64,000 nucleotides of DNA, from NCBI GenBank assembly GCA_963702535.1, contig CAVPDG010000004.1, positions 248,001 through 312,000 on the forward strand. Direction: 5' to 3'. The notes beneath the pieces were generated by a model. The model had not been told where the DNA came from, ran no database searches, and saw only the letters and a program-made list of their open reading frames with translations. A program made the translations under genes and the position numbers. The number at the start of each line of letters is the position of its first letter. Position 1 is the first letter of the stretch. This document shows, one piece after another, positions 1-10,412 of this stretch. The stretch comes from CAVPDG01 sp963702535 (lineage in GTDB: Bacteria > Chloroflexota > Anaerolineae > Anaerolineales > UBA4823).

Positions 1-77
1 TCTTGTACAGAGGCGCGGGTGCGGATGGACAGGCTAGGTTGGGCGACGCGCTCGATGATCTCACACTGGTTGGACAT
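1..77 (-). CDS. GyrI-like / effector-binding domain protein, N-terminal part only
   Basis: The first 25 codons are visible; the gene runs off the left edge. The start MSNQCEIIERVAQPSLSIRT resembles the opening of GyrI-like small-molecule-binding (AraC effector-binding) proteins, which begin with a short strand and a conserved R-T pair. The ATG at 77 is preceded by a clean GGAGG at 86-90, seven bases upstream, which fixes the start. The family call is recognition of a short N-terminus only, so the function is tentative. Confidence 0.55.
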   Translation of the reverse strand, partial: MSNQCEIIERVAQPSLSIRTRASVQ

Positions 78-218
78 AGTATTTGCCTCCTATCGATTAA
101 TATTTCTTCGTTAAATCGTTACTGTCTGAAAACAATTGCAATCGAATAGGTGTGGATTGTGGCCTGTTGGTAATATTATGTCCCTACATAGCATCCGGAG
201 GGATTACTGCCCCATCCG

Positions 219-898
219 TCAAGGATGATTTATTCTAAGGCAGGAGACTTTGCCAGCGTGCAGAGCCTGTCCCATGGTGTCGGCGCCTTCAGTCTCGACG
301 CCCCAGATACGAACCTGCGGCTTGACCGATTTGATGGCAACCATCATCCCGGCAATCAATCCGCCACCACCGATGCTGATGAACACATCGGTCATTTCGG
401 GCAGGTCTTCGAGGATTTCCAGTCCTAGCGAGCCATTGCCTGCCAACATTGCGGGATGATCGTAGGGATGGAGCGCCGCCATGCCTTGCTGCCGGTACGT
501 ATGCGCCATTTCAAACGCCTCGGGAAGTCCGGGCGCCAGCTCTACCTGCGCCCCGTAGGATTTCGTTGCCTCTATGTAATTGTTGTGGTGTGTACGCCGG
601 CATGATGATCAGCGTACTGAATGCCCAAAACCTGCCCGGCGTAAGCCACGGCTTGAGCAAAATTTCCTCCGCTAACTGCAACAGCGCCATTGTCCTTTTG
701 TGCCTGACTGAAGCTGGAGAACCTGGTTGAAGGCGCCACGTGGTTTGAATGAGCCGTGTCTTCTGAAAGTAGCTCATATTTTATATAAACATTCGTCCCA
801 AGTTGTTGGCTGAGAGTCTGACTGCGGTAAAGCGGCGTGCGCCGGATATACGAGGCGGTCCGCCTACGGGCATCTTGCACATCCTGGAATGAGAACAT
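219..898 (-). pseudogene. threonine ammonia-lyase / PLP-dependent dehydratase, frameshifted and truncated
   Basis: Remnant of a fold-type II PLP enzyme (threonine/serine dehydratase family) that would deaminate threonine to 2-oxobutyrate. The N-terminal part (from ATG 898) reads DVQDARRRTASYIRRTPLYR and has the SGGNFAQAVAYAG phosphate/Asn region. The later part has the glycine loop SIGGGGLIAGM. The segment with the PLP lysine (GSFKPRGAFNQV) exists only in a third frame around 740-770, so at least two indels flank it, and another separates the 570-600 junction. The protein then ends after about 220 residues (LHAGKV, then an unrelated tail), where a normal enzyme has more than 310. The C-terminal loss cannot be a simple indel, so I call it a pseudogene. 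Confidence 0.8.
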
Positions 899-1072
899 CC
901 TGTCACTTCTCCTTGAGCATGGACGAGCACCTACCTTTATTTGGATGAATTATATCTATATTCCGAGGCACTGCCGGAGTGTTTTCGCTTGCGAGTTTGC
1001 TCTATATTATTGCTGTGAAAACGATGCGCTGCTCGTTGACAAAGCCTGCCATTGGTCATATAGTTATGTGCT

Positions 1073-1795
1073 ATGAGCCTCATTCAAGCAGAAAATCTGA
1101 CCAAGGTATACGGTAGTGGCGATACGGCTGTCACCGCGCTCGACCATGTGAACCTGAGCGTGGAGGCGGGCGAGTTCGTGGCGGTGATGGGACCCAGCGG
1201 CTGCGGGAAATCGACGCTGCTGCACCTGCTGGGCGGGCTGGACCGCCCCAGCGAGGGGCGGGTGCTGATCGACGGGCAGCCGATCAACGAGCTCGGCGAC
1301 GACGATCTGACCAGGCTGCGCCGGCGCAAGATCGGCTTCATCTTCCAGTTCTACAACCTGATCCCGGTGATGGACGCCACCGAGAATGCCGCCCTGCCGG
1401 TGACGCTGGATGGCACGAGCCCGGCGAAGGCGATGGCAAAAGCGCGGGATTGGCTGGAGAAGGTGGGGCTGGGCAACCGGTTGAAGAACCGCCCGGACCA
1501 GCTCTCGGGTGGGCAGCAGCAGCGCGTGGCGGTGGCGCGCGCCCTGGTGGCTGAGCCCGCCCTGGTGCTGGCGGACGAGCCGACGGGCAACCTGGATTCG
1601 CACGCTTCGGACGAGATCGCCGCTCTGCTGCGCCAGGTGGCGGACGAGTGGGGCAGGGCGGTGGTGATGGTGACGCACGATGCCCACGTGGCATCCTACG
1701 CCGACCGCATCATCTTCCTCAAGGATGGCTCGATCGTCGAAGAGAAACGACCCGATCCGCCGGGCAACGGCAGGGCGGGTACAGGAGACGGATAG
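1073..1795 (+). CDS. ABC transporter ATP-binding protein, MacB/LolD type
   Basis: Complete 240-residue nucleotide-binding subunit. Walker A is GPSGCGKST (near residue 40), the Q-loop is FQFYNLIP, the signature is LSGGQQQR, Walker B is LVLADEPTGNLDS, and the H-loop is VTHDAH. The GNLDS form and the YNLIP Q-loop are typical of the MacB/LolD exporter class, which couples ATP hydrolysis to FtsX-type permeases moving lipids, lipoproteins or peptides out of the membrane. The permease follows three bases after the stop. No strong ribosome-binding site precedes the ATG. No HlyD-type adaptor is seen, so a simple two-gene exporter is likely. Confidence 0.93.
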   Translation: MSLIQAENLTKVYGSGDTAVTALDHVNLSVEAGEFVAVMGPSGCGKSTLLHLLGGLDRPSEGRVLIDGQPINELGDDDLTRLRRRKIGFIFQFYNLIPVMDATENAALPVTLDGTSPAKAMAKARDWLEKVGLGNRLKNRPDQLSGGQQQRVAVARALVAEPALVLADEPTGNLDSHASDEIAALLRQVADEWGRAVVMVTHDAHVASYADRIIFLKDGSIVEEKRPDPPGNGRAGTGDG

Positions 1796-1797
1796 CC

Positions 1798-4338
1798 ATG
1801 TTCTGGTTCCAGATCAAGCTGGCAGGACGCTACCTGTGGGGGCGCAAGCTGCGCACCTTCCTGACCACACTGGCGATCGTGTTCGGCACGCTGGTGATCT
1901 TCGGTATGAACATCATCCTGCCCACGATGGTGCAGGCTTTCCAGTCCAACCTGCTGGCGGCGTCTGGGCAGGTGGATGTGACGATCACGCTGAAGACCGG
2001 CGAGGCGTTCTCACGCAAGGCGCTGAACCGGGTGCGGGCGGTGGAAGGCATCCGGGCGATCGCCGGGTCGCTGAGCCGCACGGTGAACATCCCCGCCGAT
2101 TACTACGGCAGGGCGGATGTGACCGCGCTGACGCTGACCGGCATCGAGCCACGCGAGGCGCAAACGCTGCGCGCATACCCGGTCAAGGAAGGGCGCTTCC
2201 TGCGCTCCGGATGACACGTATGCCGCCGTGATCACCACCAGCCTGGCGGAGAGCCTGGGCTTGAAGGTGGGCGACGAGCTGAACCTGCCCACAGCAGAGG
2301 GCAGCGCCGCGCTGCGCGTCGTGGGGTTGCTGCCTGCCAGGGCGCTGCCGGGCAACGAGGAAGTGTTGCTGACGCTCTACCAGGCGCAGAAGCTGCTCGA
2401 CCTGCCGGAGCGCATCAACACCATCGAAGCCAACCTGACGACGAGCGATGAAGCGCAGCGGCAAGCCATCCAGGCGAGCATCCAGGCGCTGCTGGGCGAG
2501 GATTACAGCCTGGGCGGGCTATCGAGTGGCACGGAGATCCTGGGGAGCATCAAGACCGGGCAGGCAGCCTTCAACCTGTTCGGCTTCCTCTCGCTGATCA
2601 TGGGCGGCTTCATCATCTTCAACACCTTCCGCACGGTGGTGGCAGAGCGGCGCCACGATATCGGCATGTTGCGCTCGCTGGGGGCGAGCCGGCGGACGAT
2701 CGTGGGGCTGATCATGACCGAAGGCTCGGTGCAGGGGATCGTGGGGACGACGATCGGCATCTTCCTGGGCTACCTGATGGGAGCCGGCATCCTGAAGATG
2801 ATGAGCCCCATGATGAACCAGTTCATGCACCTGGAGATAGGCGCCCCGGTGGTCACGCCGGGGCTGGTGGCGCTCACCGTGGCGCTGGGCATCGGCGTCA
2901 CGCTGCTGGCGGGGCTGCTGCCGGCATTCAGCGCGGCCGCGTAACGCCCCTGGAGGCACTCAGACCTTCTACGGCAGAGGTGGTGCAGCGTACCACCCGG
3001 GCAGGGGCGATTACGGGGCTCTTCTGCATCGTGCTGGCCGTCTTTGGGCTGCTCTCCGGTAATATGGGCCTCACCTCCCTGGGAGGCCTGTTGTTCCTGG
3101 TAGGATTGGTGCTGGTAGCGCCAGTGCTGGTCAAGCCGATCGCCTCGCTCTTCAGCCGGCTGATCCTGCTGATCCTGGCACGCGACGGCACGGGGCGCTG
3201 GCGCAGGGCAACCTGACGCGCCAGCCGACGCGGGCGGCGGTGACCGCCAGCGCCACCATGATCGGGCTGGCGATCATCGTCGGGCTGGGAGGCATGGTCT
3301 TCAGCCTGACGGGGACCTTCCTGAATATCCTGCAGAAGAGCCTGGGGAGCGATTACCTGCTGATGCCGCCTTCGGTGGGCGTGTGGTCGAGCAATATCGG
3401 CGCCAAGCCGGAGCTGGCGGACCGGCTGCGCGATATACCCGGCGTGGAGAGCGGTGAGCACGATGCGCTTCGCCAACGCCACGGCGAACGGCAAAGCGCT
3501 CTCGCTGCTGGGCATCGACCCGCAGGTCTACCCGCAGGTCGCCAGCCTGACCTTCCAGGAAGGCGACGCTGCCACAGCGTTTGCCGCACTGGGCTCCGAG
3601 CCGAGCCTGATCGTCAACGGCGTCTTCGCGGCGCAGTCGGGACTCAAGCCGGGGGATGTGGTGCAGCTTGTCACCCCCACGGGGCTCAAGCCCTACCGCA
3701 TCGTCGCCATCGCCGGCGACTACCTGAACGCCAAGATCATGACGGCGTACATCTCGCAGGCAAACCTTTCGCGCGATTTCCGCAAGAACGAGGATATCTT
3801 CCTGCAGCTCAACCTGGCGCCGCAGGCGGATGCGAGCCGGGTGGAAGTGAAGATCAAAGAGGTGCTCCAGGATTACCCGCAGTTCAAGCTGGTCTCGGGC
3901 AAGGGCTATTTCGAGGAGAACAAGGCGCTGTTCGATTCGATCTTCATCTTCTACTTCGTGCTGCTGGGCGTGCTGACGCTGCCCTCGCTGATCGCCCTGC
4001 TCAACACGCTGGCGATCGGGGTGATCGAGCGCACGCGCGAGATCGGCATGCTGCGCGCGGTAGGGGCGACGCGGCGACAGGTGCGGCGCACGGTGATCGT
4101 GGAGTCGCTGCTGCTGGCAGCCATCGGCACGGCATTCGGGCTGCTGGCGGGGCTGTACCTGGGCTACGTGATGGTGCTGGGGCTGAGCGTGGGCGGCTTC
4201 CCGGTGGAGTATGTCTTCCCCGGGGCGGGCTTGCTGGCGGCGACGGCGGTGGGGCTGCTCTTCGGCGTGCTGGCGGCGCTGCTCCCGGCGCGGCAAGCCG
4301 CCCGGCTGGATATCATCCGGGCGCTGCGCTACGAGTAG
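1798..4338 (+). CDS. ABC transporter permease with two FtsX domains (four frameshifts)
   Basis: Membrane partner of the ATPase just upstream. Joining frames gives about 845 residues: an N-terminal membrane segment with a MacB-like extracytoplasmic domain, an FtsX domain (RHDIGMLRSLGASRRTIVGL, about 2650-2700), two central hydrophobic segments, a second extracytoplasmic domain, and a second FtsX domain (REIGMLRAVGATRRQVRRT, about 4040-4090). Frame breaks lie near 2212, 2935, 3193 and 3452. Each can be repaired by one base in a G or C run, for example CCC restored at 2935 gives AARVTPLEALRP. Between breaks the protein is well conserved with no stops, which favours sequence error over decay. It is read from the ATG at 1798. 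Confidence 0.88.
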
Positions 4339-4356
4339 AAAGACGAAGAGTACCCG

Positions 4357-4403
4357 AAAAACAGGGTGCTGGGTGGGTGCTGCCCACCCAGCACCCTGTT
4401 TTT
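4357..4403. terminator. bidirectional intrinsic terminator between convergent genes
   Basis: A perfect 21-bp stem (4357-4377 with 4383-4403) with a 5-nt loop starts with AAAAA and ends with TTTTT, so it can act on both strands. It sits between the stop of the permease and the convergent lipoprotein gene. Confidence 0.93.
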
Positions 4404-4422
4404 GGGATTATTACCCTAAAAG

Positions 4423-5582
4423 TTATGGCTCAAGCGCCAGATAGCGAATATTCTCCAGCGAATCTTCTGGCGCATTCACATCCGGATCGAAGACCATTAA
4501 TACTTTGCTGTCATTTTTTGGGGCTTTGATAACCGCCCAGCCATCAGCTTGAGCGCCTGGGAAGAGGGTTGTATACACCCAGGGGCGCGTCCAGGGTTTG
4601 GGGGTATAGATGCCGGATTGCCATACTTCGTTGCCATTCTGGTCACGCGAGCGAAAGGCCTGTTCACTGAGAGAGACCGGCCTGTCTTGTGTGTTGATGT
4701 AATTTAAACCCAGGCGGACGAGGATGTACTCCATCCCCTCTTCGAGAGGCTCGTTCATGGAGCTGGTATCCTTGACGGCGCGAAAGCTTCATCGCCACGG
4801 ATGACCTCCAGCACGCGCACCTGCCAATCGTCTGTGACGGCTGTTTCTCCCAAGGGAAGCGGGCAGCCGGGGTCCTTCCAGCCTTTGGGGTCGGGTTGAA
4901 TGCCCTGGTATTCGGCAGGGATGGCGATTGATGCTCCATTCTCCAGGGCGAAGTAGTAGGGTGGGGCGACATCGCCTCCATACACAGGGTCGAATACCAG
5001 GATCATGTCCCGCTCCGTGGCGGGGATGATCCCATCCACCCAGCCAGTGAACGTCTCTGCCGTGAACAAGTCCTTGTAGAGAAATTCGGGGGCGGGCAAC
5101 TCATCAAATTCATCTTTGTGCGTCCCAAGCTGGTCGCCGGTCATATACATTTCACCCAATGAGATTGAATGGGGGGCGTCATCGATGCTGGTGCAGCGGA
5201 TATACACACTGGCGACGGCATACTCGCTGCCTTCCGGTGGAGGGGGGGTATCCGGGCTGTCCTGGCGCAGGATTTCCAGGGCTTGATCGCCGCGGTAAAA
5301 CTCCTGCACCTGGATGTCCCAGCCGGGTGTTGAGACGAGCTGGCCAAGCGGGATCGGGTTCTGGCGCGTGGCGCCGGGTTGTGAAGGGGATTGGGGCGCA
5401 TCGGCTGGTGGGGCCTCCTCGCCTGGCGGGACATCCTCACCAGGTGCCACATTTAAGGTTACCTGTGGATTTTCACTTTGGGTACCTGCTGGCGATGTGG
5501 AGGTGGAACAGGCTGTCCCAAGGAGCGCGGCTGCCAAAATGATTGTGAAGAATAATATTACAGGATGTGTTTTTCGATGCAT
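4423..5582 (-). CDS. lipoprotein with two DUF4352-like domains (one frameshift)
   Basis: The ATG at 5582 follows GGGAGGA, so the longer upstream reading is not used. A signal peptide (MHRKTHPVILFFTIILAAA) ends in the lipobox LLGTAC, giving a lipid-anchored secreted protein. After a Pro/Glu-rich linker come two repeats with the same layout: NPIPLGQLVSTPGWDIQV ... ILVFDP ... YYFALE, then CPLPLGETAVTDDWQVRV ... LMVFDP ... RYLALEP. This is the DUF4352/telokin-like immunoglobulin fold seen in surface lipoproteins of Gram-positive bacteria and Chloroflexota. One frameshift near 4760 splits the second domain. The ligand is unknown. Confidence 0.82.
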
Positions 5583-5983
5583 GGCGTCCTCCCAACCGAA
5601 CTTTGATCTTATTTGCCGATACCCATTAGCCAAATTGCTATAATGTTCTCACAAGCTACTCATAGCAATCATTCTCTGAGCCGCTGATTTACTTCCAGCG
5701 ACAAAGAATCCCAGAAATCCAACCGAATAGGGATCCTTCGGTCGCCACGAACGCTCCCTCAGGCTGACAACCAGGTCACATCTTGCGTAGGCAGCATCTC
5801 TTAATTATATTCTTTGATATTAACAGGCTCAATAACATCCTTGTAAGGAAATCCAAGTCCGCCTTATTTTGAATAGGCTTATGGCATAATAATCAGGGAT
5901 AGGTGACTTTTGCCCTGGTAAACCTGTTAAGGGCGTAGTCCAGTGGAGAGCGATTCGACGCACGTTGTAGGGAGGATAACTGA
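5583..5983. other. intergenic region, no gene recognised
   Basis: About 400 bases between divergently read lipoprotein genes; it must hold both promoters. No strong -35/-10 pair was found. The right-hand end carries AGGGAGGATAACTGA directly before the ATG at 5984, a good ribosome-binding site. The middle (5800-5900) is AT-rich, unlike the coding DNA around it. Confidence 0.5.
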
Positions 5984-6573
5984 ATGGTCAGAACCCTGAA
6001 TCTCAGTCGTAAGCCCTTTCTTTTGGTTGCGTTATTTATATTTGTACCCATGATGTTCGTCTCAATAAGCTGTAACGCCCCGACGAAGACGCCTGTCGCC
6101 GCGCCGCAGGAACCGCCGGCGGATGCGCCGATGGTTTTGCCGTCAGCTGCGCCTATTGGAATGCTCTGGCGGAAGCGCCCGTGGATGCACCCGCGGATGC
6201 GCCTGTGGCGACTGTCGAAATCCAAACTGGCCAGGAAGCGCCCGCGGCAATGACCGCAAGAGACTTTTACGGCCCGGCGTGCGAGAGCGGGGAAGAGGAA
6301 GGCGCTCCCTATCACTGGTCCGTTGAATTATTACAAGATCCGGCTACAGGCAAGCTTGAGGGGACGATCAAGTTCCACGCCTGCCCGGGCGGCGGGCGGG
6401 CGGTTTACCGGGTGAGCGGGACGACTGGCGATGGTATCGTATTCACACTGGCTGGAAAAAGGTGGAAGTCGGCGGAGGCGATCTCTTCGGGACTGCGCCC
6501 GCACAGGAAACATTTACCTTCGATAGCAGCACAGGCCAGCTCAGCCCGAATTTAGCTCCTAAGCCAACTTTCA
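5984..6573 (+). CDS. putative lipoprotein (frameshifted)
   Basis: The protein begins MVRTLNLSRKPFLLVALFIF and has a signal peptide ending in a lipobox-like VSISC, followed by a low-complexity Pro/Ala/Asp linker (PPADAPM, VDAPADAPVA). A beta-rich domain follows (DFYGPACESGEEEGAPYHWS ... GTIKFHACPGGGRAVYRV ... ETFTFDSSTGQLSP). Frames change near 6165 and 6460, both in repetitive or G-rich DNA. The linker is made of repeated GCGGATGCG-type triplets, a likely place for slippage. The exact end is unsure: the last frame runs without a stop into the next gene's ATG at 6574, so I end it there. I do not recognise the domain family. Confidence 0.6.
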
Positions 6574-7402
6574 TGTGGATCAGAAATTCTCTCTCCCGGC
6601 TGGCAGCGGCATTGTCCTGGAACAGGTCCAGCTACGCCCTGATGAGCGTGTTCCTGCTCACCATCCTGCTCATCCTGTACATCTGGCAGCCGCTGGCACG
6701 GAGTACCTGGCGCTGTTCAACCCGGCCTACCCGCTGTGGGTGCAGATCGACTGGCTGCTGGTGGGCATCTTCGCCTTTATGTCGCTGATGATCATGGCGG
6801 GCGCCGACCTGCGCCACGACGCCCAGGTCGCCTTCGTGGGGCTGGTGGGCGGGCTGGTGATCGAGAGCTGGGGCACGCAGACCTCATTGTGGACGTACTA
6901 CACGAACGAGCGCCCGCCGCTGTGGATCATCCCCGCCTGGCCCATCGCCAGCCTGGCGATCGACCGCATGGCGCGGCTGGCGGATCGCCTGCTGCCCGCC
7001 GGGCAGGGCAAGGCGTACCGGCGGCTGTACGCGGCGTGCTTTGGGATTTTCCTGCTGATCATGGTGCGCTTTATCTGGCCGACTTTCGATAAGCCGCTGA
7101 CCTGGATGGCGCTGCTTCTCTGCCTGCTGCTCATCCTGGTCCCCTATGACCGCCGCCTGGCGCTGCTGACCTTTGCTGCTGGGGCGGGGCTGGGCTACTT
7201 CCTGGAGCGCTGGGGGACGACGCGCGAGTGCTGGACGTACTACACCGGGCAGACGCCGCCTCTCTTCGCCGTGCTGGCGCACGGCATGGCGGCGGTGGCT
7301 TTCTGGCGGGCGAGATTATTGTTGGTGATGGTGGTTGTCCGGTTACCGAAAGAAGCAGGTCTTTATCCAACGCGGAACCGGGGCGCAGCAGCTCGATGTT
7401 GA
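6574..7402 (+). CDS. integral membrane protein with an internally duplicated motif (one frameshift)
   Basis: Multi-spanning membrane protein of about 275 residues with at least seven hydrophobic segments. A frameshift near 6700 joins MWIRNSLSRLAAALSWNRSS and the first helix to LFNPAYPLWVQIDWLLVGIF. Two loops carry the same pattern: GTQTSLWTYYTNERPPLW followed by a helix ending near IDRM, and GTTRECWTYYTGQTPPLF followed by the last helix. So the protein looks like two copies of a three- or four-helix unit. The W-T-Y-Y-T and P-P-L residues are likely functional. I do not recognise a named family. It may be co-transcribed with the lipoprotein ahead of it. Confidence 0.65.
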
Positions 7403-7490
7403 GTAAGCACCCAGGTAAAAGATTCTCGCTGCGCCCCTACCGGCGCCTCTGGCGGTGGATAGCAACGACCTGGCGCTGGAGTCTCCTATC

Positions 7491-8501
7491 TCAATCCGGC
7501 ACAGAGTCGAACGGGTCGGGCATGGCGGGGTCGGCGCCCAGGGTGCGCGCCATCTGCTCGCGGCTGCGGTCGGTGGTGAACTCCACCCAGAGCGGGAAAT
7601 GGTCGGAGAGGCGGTAAGACATCTGCAAGAGGGTTAGCTCTTTGAAAGCTGCCCCAGCGATGTCGATCACACCGGCGCGCTCGCTTGCCTCGAGGGTCAG
7701 GTCGCCCATGAACCAGGCGACCTGGTCGTAGTGCTTGGGCTTGGTATCGTAGGTGGTCCTGAGGTTGAGCAGTTGCGGCGGGACTATCAAGCCGGTGGAG
7801 ATGAACGCCTGGAAGAGGGGGTTGTCGCCGCGCGTCTCGATGTTGAAATCGCCCAGGACGATCAGGTTGCTCTCCTCGCCGCCGGACCTGGCCCGCTGGC
7901 GGATCTCGCTGGCGATGAAGGCTGCGAGGGCTTTGATCTCCGGCAGGCGGTCGGCGGGGATATTGCCGTACCTGATGTGGGCAGTGAGCAGGGCAAAGCG
8001 CTCGACGGCGGAGTGGAAGCCGACGATGTAGGGCGTGCGGTCGAACTGCGCCACGGGGTTGCCCTCGGCGGTGGGCGGCAGGACGATCTCGCCTGCCAGC
8101 CCGGAGGGCTCCACCCGGCGCTTATCGTAAATGAAGGACAGGCGCTCGGCGTTGCCCTTGGGACCGGCGGAGACATCGCTGAGGATCAAGCCCCAATCTG
8201 GACCGAGGAAGTCATTCACCAACATGCGCACGCCGGAGGTATCCGTTTTGACTTCCTGGATGGCGATGACATCGTAGCCGCGCACGATCTCGGCGATGCA
8301 AGCCATGGCGCGCAGGTTGCGCTTGGGCTCGGTGGGGCTATCGCCCCAGCCGTTGAAAACCCGCCCGAAGCCGCGGATGTTCCAGGTGCCGATGATCAGG
8401 TTCTGGTCGGTGACTTTTTGCGGCACGCCGGAGCGCTGGATGCGGCGGCGCAGGCGGACGATATCTTCGACGACGGGACGGGGGTAGTCAGCGTAATCCA
8501 T
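7491..8501 (-). CDS. endonuclease/exonuclease/phosphatase (EEP) family protein
   Basis: Complete 336-residue protein starting at the ATG at 8501, which follows GGAGAAAACCGC. It has the order of EEP motifs: GTWNIRGFG (Asn), IAIQEVKTD (metal-binding Glu), HIRYGN (His), LGDFNIE (Asp/Asn), and a C-terminal RLSDHFPLWVEF (Asp-His pair). These enzymes use Mg2+ to cut phosphodiester or phosphomonoester bonds. No signal peptide is seen, so it is probably cytoplasmic. Substrate cannot be told from sequence: it could be a nuclease or a lipid/sugar phosphatase. The longer upstream reading frame covers a repeat and is not used. Confidence 0.88.
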   Translation of the reverse strand: MDYADYPRPVVEDIVRLRRRIQRSGVPQKVTDQNLIIGTWNIRGFGRVFNGWGDSPTEPKRNLRAMACIAEIVRGYDVIAIQEVKTDTSGVRMLVNDFLGPDWGLILSDVSAGPKGNAERLSFIYDKRRVEPSGLAGEIVLPPTAEGNPVAQFDRTPYIVGFHSAVERFALLTAHIRYGNIPADRLPEIKALAAFIASEIRQRARSGGEESNLIVLGDFNIETRGDNPLFQAFISTGLIVPPQLLNLRTTYDTKPKHYDQVAWFMGDLTLEASERAGVIDIAGAAFKELTLLQMSYRLSDHFPLWVEFTTDRSREQMARTLGADPAMPDPFDSVPD

Positions 8502-8530
8502 GCGGTTTTCTCCTTTAACGGCGATTAATG

Positions 8531-8661
8531 AAACATTAAACCACAAAGGGCGCGAAGGGAGCACAAAGGTCGCCAAGTATTTTAGGTAAACAAACCTATT
8601 ATCTGAACCATAAATCACTTGGAGCTCTTCGCGCCGCCTTTGTGTGCTTTGGGATTCATGG
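8531..8661. repeat. inverted pair of the CACAAAGG/CGCGAAG repeat, no gene between
   Basis: Left arm 8531-8577 (AAACATTAAACCACAAAGGG then CGCGAAGG and CACAAAGG units) and right arm about 8616-8661 read the same on the opposite strand (CCCAAAGCACACAAAGGCGG then CGCGAAG). About 40 bases separate them. The same motif occurs at 11113-11165 and on both sides of the GxxExxY gene near 22.8-23.3 kb. The right arm overlaps the last codons of the M28 peptidase gene. Confidence 0.75.
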
Positions 8662-9905
8662 TTTCGCATCGCGCCCTTGAGCCTCAACCTGATCCAGGGC
8701 GAGGAGAAGTTTGTGCAGGGCGTGAGCCAGGGAGGCGAGGCGGGCAGGGTCGACCTTGTCGGGCGTGTCGTGGGGGGTATGGGTAATGTGTGCGCAGATC
8801 TCCGAAAAATACTCGGTGGTGATCGCCAGGGCAGGCACCCCGCTCTGGACGAAGACCATGTGGTCGCCCTGGTACCACTGCTCGCCCTCCGGTAACCCGG
8901 AATGGGTGGAGAAGACGCTCGCTGACCAGGCTTGAGACGGGCTCGGGACATTCGTAGAGGGAGTAGGCGGTTGCGCCGCGGATGTAGCCCACGCCATCCA
9001 GGTTGATGTTGAGCAAAATATCGCCCATCTTGCCCTGGTTGCGCTGCAGGTACTGGATCTCGCCGGGGGCGGCGTAGTAGTCCTCGCCGTTGACGGCGAC
9101 GATCTCGACGCCCAGCGTGCCGGAATAGTCGTGCAGCAGCTCGGCGAGCAACAGCAGGGTGACCACGCCGGCGGCGTTATCCAGGGCGCCGGGCGTGCCT
9201 TGCTTGGCGTCGATGTGGGCGGTGAGGACGACGCGCCGGGCGGCAGACGGATTCTTGACGGCAATCACGTTGCAGCCGGTGGCAGGGATGCGCTGGGAGG
9301 CGCTGGCGAGGGAAACCGGGCTGCCGGCGTGCTGCAGCAGCCTCTCGCCTTCTTCCGCGGTGAGGTAGACCGAGGGGATATCGAAGTCGCCGTCCTCGAT
9401 GAGCGGGAAGGGGTACTGACCGCCTGCCAGCTCGGGGTTGCGCTCCGTGGCGGCGAGGATGGCGAGGGGTTTCTTCTCCTCCAGCAGGCGGTAGATGCGC
9501 TGGTGCTCTTCCGGGTTGTAGAAGGGGAAGTTCTTGGGCATGAGCTGCTCGCGGGCCAGCTCGCCGCGCAAGAGGAGCAGCCTGCCCTGTGCTGCGACGC
9601 TCTCCAGCTCGTCCAGGTTGTGCGCTGCGACGAGGCTGGCGCCTGTCACCTGGCAGCCGGGCGAGTAGGGGCTGGCGAAGACCTGGAACGATTCGCCGCC
9701 GGCGGTGAGGCGGGCGCCTTCTGTCATCCAGTAGATGCACTCGAAGGCGGGGCAATCGACGGCGAAGCCGAGCGATTGCATGCGCCCGGCGAAGAAGGTG
9801 GTGGCGAGCGCGGTTGCCCGGGCTGCCGACGGAGCGGTCGGGGATCTCGACGCAGAGCGTGGAGAGGATTTGGCTTGCCAGTGTGGTCAGGTGGGAGTCA
9901 GTCAT
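8656..9905 (-). CDS. M28-family zinc metallopeptidase (two frameshifts)
   Basis: Zinc-dependent exopeptidase of clan MH. Starting at ATG 9905 (MTDSHLTTLASQILSTLCVE), frames switch near 9815 and 8915 to give about 415 residues. The metal and catalytic residues are in order: His in LTAHIDAKQGTP, bridging Asp in GALDNAAGVV, the Glu of VNGEDYYAAPG, Asp in NINLDGVG, and the C-terminal His in THTPHDTPDKVD. No signal peptide is obvious, so it is probably intracellular, trimming peptides or amino-acylated compounds. It shares the strand with the EEP nuclease downstream, separated by a repeat. Confidence 0.85.
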
Positions 9906-9968
9906 TGGAATGGGAGGATGGAAAATAGTCGGTGAGAGGCGGGAGGGTAAAGGATAGGGAAAAGGGGG

Positions 9969-10365
9969 TTATTGGGCGACGGATTTGGGCGGGCGGGCAA
10001 AGGCTTTATAGCTGGCGACCAGCAGGACGAGGATGAGCAGGTCGAGGAGCAGGGTGAGGTAGTCGAACAGCCCGACCTGGTCGGTAATGGTGAGCAGGAG
10101 GTTGAAGGCGATCACCGCCAGGGACAGGTAGTAGAAAAGGCGACTGCGCCTGCCCAGACCGATGGCGCAGGCGAGCATGGCGAGGGCGTTGCCGATCATC
10201 AGGATGGGGATGACCAGAGAAGAGATCGGGTCGCCGGGCTGCAGCCTGGTCGCTGAGGAAGAGGATGAGGAAGAGCACCCAGACGGCGGCGTTCAGGCAG
10301 AAGAGCACCTGCGTCAGGGTGATGCGCTGGCGCAGCCGGGAGGGGGATGTATCCGTCTTTTGCAT
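9969..10365 (-). CDS. small membrane protein (one frameshift)
   Basis: Starts at ATG 10365 behind GGAGG and gives about 130 residues with four hydrophobic helices (LTQVLFCLNAAVWVLFLILF; GNALAMLACAIGLG; LFYYLSLAVIAFNLLLTI; YLTLLLDLLILVLLVASY). A frameshift near 10230 joins the first helix to the rest. It lies about 50 bases downstream of the HTH regulator on the same strand, so the two probably form an operon in which the regulator controls this membrane protein. No known family recognised. Confidence 0.7.
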
Positions 10366-10412
10366 GGAGCCTCCGAATGCGATCGAAAATCGTCTTGTGC
10401 GGTGGGTCTCCC

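Noticed and set aside
5583..5633. Upstream extension of the lipoprotein to 5633
   Set aside because: It would bury the signal peptide behind 17 extra residues; GGGAGGA sits right before the ATG at 5582.
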